From Nannochloris sp. 'desiccata' (taxonomy: Eukaryota; Chlorophyta; Trebouxiophyceae; Chlorellales; Chlorellaceae), in assembly GCA_019044685.2 (NCBI GenBank), contig JAGTXX020000002.1, positions 620,001-684,000 of the forward strand: DNA of 64,000 nucleotides, read 5' to 3'. A model generated the notes under the pieces. It was not told the DNA's origin and ran no database searches. It saw only the letters and a program-made list of their open reading frames with translations. Shown piece after piece: positions 56,057-64,000 of this stretch (positions within the stretch are counted from its first letter, which is position 1; each line of letters opens with the position of its first letter). A program made the position numbers and the translations under genes.

Positions 56057-56405
56057 TGTGGATATAGAGTCTGCTGTCGATATAACAAGAGTCTATTCAG
56101 AGTCAAGAATGATATGATAGGTCTACTTTAACGTTTCACGCGTTTTATAACCGAAGAAGAACGTTTCCAGTTCTTTCTCGTCATCCATTGCTCAACATTT
56201 CTGTGGAGCCCATTAATAATCAATCTTCCCATTAAATTGCTGCTTCACCTCTTTTACTGACGAACTATAATAGATTGAAGTATGTGTTTACCACTAGTCA
56301 TTGTGCCTGTGTGTGTACATTGCAATTTTTAAGCATAACGTATGTAAGAATCCGTATGTAACCTTTAATTTCTCTCTTTTGACTGCTAGACTAATTTTCT
56401 CATTC
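56057..56405. other. Intergenic region, thioredoxin promoter and PP2A-A 3' end
   Basis: 349 bp between two minus-strand genes. AT-rich, nothing recognised. Confidence 0.4.
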
Positions 56406-58309
56406 TCACTTCATTGACGCTGCCCCGTCGCAGGCAACCAACGCCTTTGCCGCAAAGAACCGTACATCAGCATCAGTATCACTCGTCATACCAGTCAAAC
56501 ACGGTTTCAGAGTCGTCTCAACTACCCTAGCATCAACCAACTGCACTAAACCCTCCATCACTCGTGCAGCGTTAAATCTCACATTAGGAACTCCGTCCTT
56601 TTGTGCAGTAGAAACAACAGCAGGAATTAAACTTGAATCCAATACACCGCTATTCACATGTGGAGCCAATGCTGAAATAGCAGTTAACGCAGTTTCCCTG
56701 TACAGGTAATTACTATCTGCTAATGTTTTCAAGACATCGGGTATCAAGAAATCTTTAGCCCAATCTGATCCAAAAGCTGCTGCGAGTTTCTCCAAAGCCT
56801 TGGTAGCTGCTTCTCTGATACAATACACTTGATCTTGAAGCCATTTAATGCATTGTGGACCCAATTTTTGTTGTAAGAATTCTGCACCAAGTTGTTCTGC
56901 AAGGAGTGGGACATGACCGATAATCGCCAATCTGACTCTCCAGTGTTTATCCCCAGCAAGACCTTCTACAGCAGGCAACAAACTTTCACTTAATTGCTCT
57001 ACTCCTACAACCTTACCCACGGCATCCAGTTTGCCAATTATCCCAAGACGCACCTCTGGACATTCATCCCGCAACAATTCCAAAAAGATTGGAAGTAGTT
57101 GATTCGTAGTCACTTCTTTACCCAGTTTCGGTGCCAGTTCAGTGATCACACCAGCTAATGCAGTGCGTACGTATTGTGAAGCATCTCCTGCAAGTTCTCT
57201 ACAGCATGGCACTATTTCTGCAGTAACACTTTCTGCAGGCAAAATAGCACATAACGCAGCAATTCGACCAGCCGCTGCAGCACGTACCTCCGCTTCTGGA
57301 TCCCGTAATAATTGAGTAAATGCAGGTAAGAGTTGATCACGTGAGATATCTGCGCCTAAAACTTCAGCTAGTGCAGGTACTTGTGTCGCAGAGTTATATC
57401 TCACCCGCCAACTTTTATCTCCAGCGAATTTAAGCAGTACAGGCAGTATATTCTGAGATACAACTTCTTTCTTTTGCAATGCTGTTGCCAAAGGGCCACA
57501 TGCTTCAACTGAAATCAAACGAACACTGTCTTGTTCGTCCCCCGTGAGACGTTCAAACACAGGCAATAACTCGCCAAGAACGACTTCTGTTTCAACTACT
57601 TTAACCAATCCACCAAAGGCAGCTGCAGCAGCACGACGTACCATGGGTGTTTCATCAGTGGCCAACGCAGAAAAGGCAGTTCTTAACTCTGTTTTTAAAG
57701 ATGCCGGGCACTGAGGGTACGCGGTAGAATACAGCTGAGCTGCAGAAACTCGTGCTGTCCATTCTTTTGCTTGCAGTCTTTGTATCATAGGTACAAACTG
57801 TTGTTCAATAGTCGCCTTGGGTAATGATTCACCTACAGTACGTAAACTAGCAACAGCAGTGTCTCTAACGACTGTCTCATCGACACTGGCCAGAGCCTCT
57901 AATGGAGGAATGAGAGAATGGGCGTGAGAAGGGCCACCTACAAGGGGTACGAATTTTCCTAGTTCTTCTGAGACGATAAGAAGGACTTCATCTTCATCAT
58001 CGTGGTTTTCTTGTAAAAAGGGGAGGAGTTCTTTTCGTGTTCTCTCCTCGCCGAGAGCGAGAGCAATTGTGGACAAACGTCTGACGGAGTTGAGACGCAG
58101 CGCAACGTCCTCGTTACGTAATTCATCTCTGCAAAGAGGGAACGCATGTTTGTGAGGATGATGAAAAGGCAGTGTAGAAGCGTTCAAAGCTTGTGTAGAT
58201 CGATTTTTAATTTGATCCTTTCCAAAGAAAATAAAACTGCTCTAGACCCGACTTACATGAGAACTGCGATCGGGTATAAGGAGTCTGCTGGATCCATTGA
58301 TCCCACCAT
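56406..58309 (-). CDS. PP2A scaffold subunit A (PR65), 15 HEAT repeats
   Basis: Exons 58309-58257 and 58128-56406, giving 591 residues (human PR65 is 589). Splicing across the AT|A codon yields LYPIAVLIDELRNEDVALRL, an almost exact family N-terminus. NSVRRLSTIALALGEERTRK, LPLLG-type loops, LAGDKHWRVRLAIIGHVPLL and FNAARVMEGLV follow the HEAT repeats to the end (ADVRFFAAKALVACDG). It is the scaffold on which the PP2A catalytic and B-type subunits assemble. A B''-type partner is encoded at 13563-15710. Translation could start at MVGSMDPAD or at the internal MDPAD. Confidence 0.96.
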
Positions 58310-58639
58310 GATACCGTGTAGACCGTTTAGGGCTAATCACGCACTTTTCACGCTGGTGAAAAAAACGAAAAAAGTCTTGATGGGATGAGTTCAGACGCAG
58401 CAAAGGAACGCAGTCCTAGAGAGCTTGATAATATAATAGTCGTTGTTTATGTCTAATATATTTTACTGAACAGCGAAAGCAAACCTGCTATTGATATCAA
58501 AACCGAAGAAAATACCGGTAAAAAGTAGCTCGATCGAGCAAAGCATTGCCTGTGAGAAATTTAAGGCCCAAATGAAGGTATAAGGCTAAATTGTTTCAGT
58601 AAATATAATCTTTCGTATCTAGGAAAACGCCCGTAAAGG
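58310..58639. other. Divergent intergenic region (PP2A-A / CDKG)
   Basis: 330 bp between outward start codons. No repeat or RNA gene was recognised. Confidence 0.4.
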
Positions 58640-61040
58640 ATGGGGTAAGCTTAACTTCACCAATTTATTCAACTGATCAAGAACTAAAACCTATTCTGTG
58701 ATGGCTTTTTCTAAATATTGCCTCTCAAGCCTTACTAATGAAAATTGGTTTATGTTTTACAGGGAAAACGGCGAGCAAAATGAGATTCCACTCCGACCTG
58801 CTCGCACATTTCACAATCCTCTCATTGCCGAGGCGGCAGCTCTCGCTAAGGAACGACAGCTCCTTGGTGGTGCTGAAGAAGGCCCTTCTCCTGCTAAATC
58901 CAAAGTCAGCAAAGGAGAAGAATATGATGGAGGCAATGCTGTGAAGAAGGGCAAGTCCCGTTGGATGGATGATGATGATGAAGAAGAAGAGGACAATTCT
59001 CCTGCAGCAGCAGGAGCGGAGGCTGGTACTAATAAAAGGCGGCGGTCTCCAATCGTTTGGGAAGACCAAAGCAAAGCAGCTCGTACTTCCCACGAAAACG
59101 GAGCAGTGAGAGCGCTACCTTCTAGACCAATGACTATGGCTGAACGAGCTCAAGCAGAGGTAGAGGAGTTTAGAAAGAGACAAGCTGAACTAGCAGCAGC
59201 CGAGGAAAAAGAAGAAGCGGCTCTGGCGACAGCAGCTTCAAAAGACGGCGATAAAGGTAAATATCTAGGCCATTCTCCAGATATATCTAGTCCTGAAGAA
59301 GAAATGCATATTAGAAGAGAGGGAAATTCTGCGCACAACCTCACTGAAGAGCAGGAAGAGGTGAAAAGAGAAGAACCACAAGAGGTAAAGCCAAGCGACA
59401 GCATCAAACCCAGTTACTCTTTACCTGCGAAACAACATCAGAAAGCAGGTCTTTGGGATCTAGATGACTTAGAAGATGAGATAGTTGAAGATAAAAAAGA
59501 TGCTACTGATCAGAATGTTAATTATCTTATTGCTGAAGCAACAGAGCAACGAATAGAACCGAAAAAATGTTCCGACGGTAGTCACATGGCACAACGAGGC
59601 GAAGAAGAGTTTTATCTTGATTCTCGTAAAGACAAACGACTCAAACACGATATCCAGTCCAAACAAGAAATAGGTGACCATGTCACAGAGCAGTATATGA
59701 TAGAAAAAGAAGGGGTTTTACCTCCAAAGGCAGGACCTGAACGACCTCCGGCACTGTCGGAGGATGAAGATGGTTTTGTCGCTGATGGTCGAAATGGATA
59801 CCCAGAAGTAGAAGAATATAAACCTAATAATAATAGTAATAGTAATAGTGATGATGGTGGGTATCCTGAAGCTGACAATGTGATTTCAGACGACGGACGA
59901 GAAAATCAAGAAAGAGCTGCCCCTTCTGCTGCGACAATCGATGCTTTAAAAAATAATGAGCTGAATACTCGTCGCTCGAAAGGGAAAGAAGAGAAGGGAG
60001 GGGTTGTACAAGTTAATAAAAGGCAAGTGAGTATGCTAAATGAATGCCGTAGTGTCGAGCATTACGAGAAACTCAATCGTATCAGTGAAGGTACCTATGG
60101 AGTCGTCTACCGTGCACGTGATCGTGAAACGGGTCAAATTTGCGCTCTGAAGAAAGTCAAACTTGAAAAAGAACGTGATGGATTTCCTTTGACTTCCGTC
60201 CGCGAAATTAACGTTTTACTTTCTTTAGCCCACCCTTCTATAGTCAACGTATCTGAAGTTGTAGTAGGCTCCTCTCTCGATGCTGTGTTCATGGTTATGG
60301 AGTACGCAGACCATGATTTAAAAACAGTTATGGAAAAGAGAATGCATCAACCATTCACAATCTCTGAAGTGAAATGTCTTATGCATCAATTGCTCTCTGG
60401 CATATCGTACCTCCACGGGAATTGGGTGATACATAGAGATCTGAAAACGTCAAACATACTGTATACAAATAAAGGACAATTGAAAATATGTGATTTTGGG
60501 TTGGCTAGACAATACGGCGAGCCTTTGAAACCGTACACACAGTTGGTGGTTACTTTGTGGTACCGCTCACCTGAATTATTACTTGGCGCAAAGACCTATT
60601 CTACAGCTGTAGATGTATGGTCTTGTGGATGTATTATGGCAGAGTTATTGGCGAAAGAACCCTTATTTAAAGGCTCAAATGAACTTTCACAGCTAGATAC
60701 AATTTTTAGAATTTTGGGATGTCCGACATCAGAGACGTGGCCAGGGATTGAGAAATTCGAAAATTTTAAAAAATTTAATTTTAAAGGTTCAAGGAGTGTA
60801 CGGAGTGCATTGCGTGGACATATCCCTGCACCTGGACCTGTATTTGATGGAAGACCGACGCTCAGTGAATCAGGATTTGATCTATTGCAAGGCTTATTAG
60901 AGTTGTGCCCTGAGAAGAGGATGTCGGCTCAACAAGCACTAGATCACCCTTGGTTCAGAGAACATCCTTTACCGAAAGATCCAGCGATGATGCCTACATT
61001 CCCTGGGACAAATGAATCCTTGCATGGGCATAGGCATTAG
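58640..61040 (+). CDS. CDK11/CDKG-type kinase (PLTSVRE)
   Basis: The main exon 58763-61040 begins in phase 2. The only upstream ATG that fits the phase is ATGGG at 58640-58644, directly before GTAAGC, giving [20 protein letters not shown] and 760 residues. The first ~430 residues are disordered and charged, with acidic Asp/Glu runs. The kinase domain (about 435-725) starts [20 protein letters not shown], has the cyclin-binding helix PLTSVRE, then [35 protein letters not shown] and [20 protein letters not shown]. PLTSxRE marks the CDK11/CDK10 group (plant CDKG), which binds cyclin L and acts in splicing and transcription. The small first exon is inferred from phase. Confidence 0.92.
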
Positions 61041-61239
61041 AGAATAAAGTAATTTATTTAAGGTTACAGATGCAGATTTTTTTTTTTTTCAAATTTCGTT
61101 TTCATAAAAAACAAAAATTCAAAACCGCTACCAATGTAATAAAATTCAATGTTAAGCCTCTCTTCTACTTCTCTTTTTCATATTTACATTAGGAAGTTAA
61201 TTAGAAAAACAATGAAATCATCTATCTACTATTATTTCT

Positions 61240-61423
61240 TCACTCCTGTGGTTGTGGTACAGGTCCATCAGCCACGACTGCATTACCTTTCAACAATGGT
61301 GCCCATTTTTCTAGAATTAATCTGCTACCATACCACACTCTTGGACCTGGAGATGCCTCTGCTGCAGCCTGTTCGACTGATTCAATAGAAATATTGTACT
61401 CATCAGAATCATAGGAAGTACCA

Positions 61424-61454
<31 letters not shown>

Positions 61455-62379
61455 GCTTCATTTCTGCTAGTGCTGCGGAGACTTCATTATTTTCTCCATT
61501 CTTCTCATCAACAGAGCCTTCTTCCGCACCTAAAGGTGAATGATACACCCCCTCAAGCGTCACCTGTAACGCTCCATCCAAATGAGCAGCTGGCACAGGC
61601 ACGACTCCGTCACCCCATGCACTTGAATCTCCACATACTTGTTGGTAACCAGCACCTACGACACGCCGTTGCCACCCACCGGGACCTGAAAATGGGGCTC
61701 CTTTAACGTATTTACCAGCTATAGTCACATATTCTACGTCGTCATGATAACATCCAGGAGAATTTTCTGAGATCCAAGTCAAAATGCCTCGAGTTTGATC
61801 TACGACTCCTGGTGGGGGCGCTAAGTGGGGGGAACCAAGAGAAACAAAACGATCTATGCCTTGAGAAGTAGAAGGAGGGCCGTATTCAAGCATGTAGAGA
61901 CGGCCTAGCCAGCCACCAGCAGAGTGGGCAAGTAGGGTGAGAGGGACATCTGGTCCAGCTGCAGACTTTGCTGCGGCAATTGCAGTTGCAATGCGATTGA
62001 GATACCAATCGACAGTAGGGCGAGGTTTCAGAGAGCCTGTCCAGTAGGCGGTGTCTAAAAGGCCTGCTGCGTTACGTGCCCAGTCAATGCGAGCTACTGG
62101 AGCGACTTCTACGTGTAAATTTTGAGTTTGTAATTGAGCTGCGAGGTTTGAGTAGTCGGCGGCATTGTTGCCTAGACCTGGAAGGATAATAACAGCCCTT
62201 TCAGGTGAACTAGCAGCTGCTTTGGAGATCACACGACATCTGCGGTGATGGTGGTGGCGTGATGCACTAGGTACTCGAGTGAAGCCAACAATTTGTGAAG
62301 ATTTCAACTTGCGATCGAATGATATTTTCTGCAAGAAATGACCAGTATTTGATGGCGATGATACGCTCAACACCTTCAT
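61240..62379 (-). CDS. Plastid-targeted alpha/beta hydrolase (lipase-like)
   Basis: Single exon, 379 residues. The first ~60 residues (MKVLSVSSPSNTGHFLQK to ISKAAASS) are basic and Ser-rich, a likely chloroplast transit peptide. The hydrolase core starts RAVIILPGLGNNAADYSNLA. The nucleophile elbow is LLAHSAGGWLGRLYMLEYG (GxSxG variant AHSAGG). VSLGSPHLAPP and GDGVVPVPAAHLDGALQVTL follow, with a His in GVYHSPLG as the probable catalytic partner. It resembles plant chloroplast proteins described as PGAP1-like or esterase/lipase/thioesterase hydrolases, likely acting on lipids; the substrate is unknown. A poly-Gln run of about ten residues near residue 310 lies outside the fold. Confidence 0.82.
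61425..61455 (-). repeat. CAA trinucleotide repeat (poly-Gln)
   Basis: About ten uninterrupted CAA codons on the minus strand (TTG on the plus strand) sit in the lipase-like coding region. It is probably a length-variable microsatellite. Confidence 0.9.
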
Positions 62380-62697
62380 GTTTAATGTATGAATATGAAA
62401 TACAGATTATTTTGTTAAGAATAGCTGCTTATGGTGTGGTTTTACTAATTTGACCCAATACAATACTCCACCCTGCCCTGTTGTTGGCGCCGCTGCTGCT
62501 ACTGCGGCCTCTCACCACTTCTAGCTTCTCCTTTCCTGTTTTCCATCAAAAACACCCTGCTGCACCTCTTTGAATTGACCATAAACATGTAATTTTACAT
62601 TTAGAAGCCACGTTTTAAAATCAGATCTTCCCTCACATACGCAGACAACAAACCAAACCAAATTTCACATTTACCTGCTCCTCTCACAAAAATTGTT
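62380..62697. other. Intergenic region between two minus-strand plastid-protein genes
   Basis: 318 bp. It holds the lipase-like promoter and the protease 3' end. A C/T-rich stretch near 62465-62560 was noted; nothing else. Confidence 0.4.
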
Positions 62698-63999
62698 CTA
62701 GTTAATCAACTGTGGTGGCATTGAGGTCATTCCATCAAGAACAACTTCAGAAATTGGCGTAGGCGCAAACGGATACGGTAACAACACCAAAAAGGGCACT
62801 ACAAGCGCTACAATCGTTGCAATTTTTAATAAACTATTTTTTGGCAACGTCGTCAGTTCCTCATCACAGGGAACGATCGGCCCTCTTTGCAGCGTTAAAA
62901 CAAATAAAAGCCAAAATAAAGCCAAACTGTTAGTAAATCCACCTATTCCTATTAAAAAAAACGTAAATGCACTCATACGGCTCGCTGCAGCTCTTCCAAA
63001 TAACGATAAAAAGAGTCTACCGCCATCGAGCTCCCCTACTGGCAAGCTATTGATTGAATTGAAAATTAAGCCCGCCCAACCAGCAATAAACAATGGATTA
63101 CAATTCAGACTCTCTGCAGTGAAAACGCGGTCTCCAAATACAAGCTGGGTTAATGAACCAACGAGCAAAGACTCTTTAAAGGACGCAGAGTCCACTTCGA
63201 GCCCACCAACGCCATTTGACGTCATGACAAGACCTGTTAATAATAAAGCAAGCGAAACAGCAGCGCCGGCAAGAGGTCCAGGCGCAGTAACGGTCGCCAA
63301 AGCAATACGGTTCGGTACGGGACTAGCAATACGTGTAATCGAACCGAATGTGCCGAGTAAACCCAGTCCAGCTGGTATTGGAATAGGCGGTGCAAGTTTG
63401 AGATTTGCTTTTTTGGCGCCGAGAAAATGGCCTGCTTCATGTGCTAATAAGATTGCGAGAGCAGCTGCTGTACCAGGAATAGCAGCAGAGACAAGTTCAG
63501 GGTCGAATTTGACTGTCAATAAAGCAGCGTTGAAGAGTTCAGCGCCGTTGATATTTAAAGTCGTGGCAATTGTAATGAAACCAAGGCCGAGGGATAATAA
63601 CAATTCAACTGTGGGGCTAGCTGTTTGGAATTCAGCCGATTTTGCAGGAATAACCACCGCTGTAGGTTTTTCATCTTGATCTTGTAATAGAAACAAACGA
63701 TACGTATCACCCAGCTGTTCTTTTAATCTCAAAACGAGCTTAGCGTGAGCAGCGGCGGGATCGCCTCGAAGGTTGCCTTTAAAGAGAACGCCAGAGTTGC
63801 CGTAGTTTTCTACAGAGGTGACGAAGAGGGTATCGAGACCGAAGACTGTGTCGCGGAGCTTGCCAATGACGGATTGAGGGAGTTGAAGATCTGCGACTTC
63901 TTGTTTCAGTCGAGGGGGTGATGATTGATCATCACTACCATTGAACTGCTGTTTGTAGTTTTCCTTATCAGCTGATGGAGAGGAGCCGAGTTTGCTAGT
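62698..63999 (-). CDS. EGY-like site-2 (M50) metalloprotease, partial
   Basis: The open frame runs from the stop at 62698 to the window edge without interruption, so the N-terminus lies outside. At least 433 codons are present. FGLDTLFVTSVENYGNSGVL then KGNLRG is the conserved pre-domain of plant EGY proteins. Zinc ligands are in LLAHEAGHFLGAKK (HExxH) and NSLPVGELDGGRLFLSLFGR (NxxPxxxLDGG). About eight hydrophobic segments surround them. EGY proteins are chloroplast intramembrane proteases needed for thylakoid development. Some EGY members lack the metal motif, but here both metal-binding motifs are intact, which predicts activity. Confidence 0.92.
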   Translation of the reverse strand, partial: TSKLGSSPSADKENYKQQFNGSDDQSSPPRLKQEVADLQLPQSVIGKLRDTVFGLDTLFVTSVENYGNSGVLFKGNLRGDPAAAHAKLVLRLKEQLGDTYRLFLLQDQDEKPTAVVIPAKSAEFQTASPTVELLLSLGLGFITIATTLNINGAELFNAALLTVKFDPELVSAAIPGTAAALAILLAHEAGHFLGAKKANLKLAPPIPIPAGLGLLGTFGSITRIASPVPNRIALATVTAPGPLAGAAVSLALLLTGLVMTSNGVGGLEVDSASFKESLLVGSLTQLVFGDRVFTAESLNCNPLFIAGWAGLIFNSINSLPVGELDGGRLFLSLFGRAAASRMSAFTFFLIGIGGFTNSLALFWLLFVLTLQRGPIVPCDEELTTLPKNSLLKIATIVALVVPFLVLLPYPFAPTPISEVVLDGMTSMPPQLIN

Positions 64000-64000
64000 G

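Noticed and set aside
63050..63679. 209-codon plus-strand ORF opposite the M50 protease
   Set aside because: The minus strand encodes clear HExxH and LDGG protease motifs; the plus-strand frame has no recognisable domain.
1..64000. tRNA, rRNA or snoRNA genes
   Set aside because: Intergenic regions were scanned by eye for tRNA-like A/B boxes and none was convincing; a covariance-model search would be decisive.

Overview
The window is nuclear DNA of a eukaryotic alga with a primary plastid, most likely a green alga in the broad sense. The genes are compact. Most are split by short GT-AG introns (about 60-120 nt, the longest about 0.5 kb) and lie a few hundred bases apart. PsbO and a plastid lipase-like protein begin with transit peptides and no ER signal peptide, which argues against a complex (secondary) plastid. 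A plant-type organellar guanylate kinase, a plant-type PP2A B'' subunit, a two-AP2-domain factor, a PLTSVRE (CDKG-type) kinase and an EGY-type S2P protease point to Viridiplantae. The species cannot be named from the sequence.

Layout. 1-3272: exportin-4 (minus, cut by the window edge). 3540-4299: a hAT-type non-autonomous DNA transposon with 14-bp terminal inverted repeats and an 8-bp target duplication. 4427-7536: AP-1/2 beta adaptin. 7710-8569: VPS20/CHMP6. 8983-9681: J-domain protein. 9959-12102: carnosine-synthase-like ATP-grasp enzyme. 12399-13319: AP2 factor. 13563-15710: PP2A B''. 15960-17441: CDKA. 17873-19392: CDCA7-like zinc finger. 19800-21047: PsbO. 22027-35976: TRRAP/Tra1 (4,451 residues). 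36304-37847: a CS domain joined to a degenerate malonyl-transacylase-like domain. 38376-39200: unknown P/Q-rich protein. 39436-40696: WDR82/Swd2. 40951-42427: cereblon. 42878-47361: large membrane protein with Ig-like and PAN regions. 47736-49279: SETD9-like. 49459-50067: TXNDC17-like. 50349-50897: COX7C/Cox8-like. 51312-52223: glucose-6-phosphate 1-epimerase. 52361-53293: guanylate kinase. 53451-54278: UBFD1. 54615-54815: NDUFA1. 55376-56056: thioredoxin. 56406-58309: PP2A A subunit. 58640-61040: CDK11/CDKG. 61240-62379: plastid lipase-like hydrolase. 62698 to the edge: EGY-like M50 protease.

These are housekeeping genes, with no operons and no pathway cluster. Two PP2A subunits, two CDKs and four chromatin-related factors (TRRAP, WDR82, CDCA7, SETD9-like) lie close together, but nothing in the sequence shows shared control. 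Neighbouring genes alternate strand unusually often (22 of 27 adjacent pairs), so most share a short divergent promoter region or a short convergent 3' region. Eleven genes have a first coding exon of 54 nt or less, in three cases only 3, 5 or 7 nt.

The most unusual items are the hAT element with its intact target duplication, the CS/pseudo-acyltransferase fusion, the large Ig-like/PAN membrane protein with Asn/Gly blocks, the near-ATG introns, and an algal cereblon with the three aromatic-pocket tryptophans in place. No rRNA, tRNA or CRISPR array was recognised. Exon boundaries were read by eye from splice motifs and reading phase.
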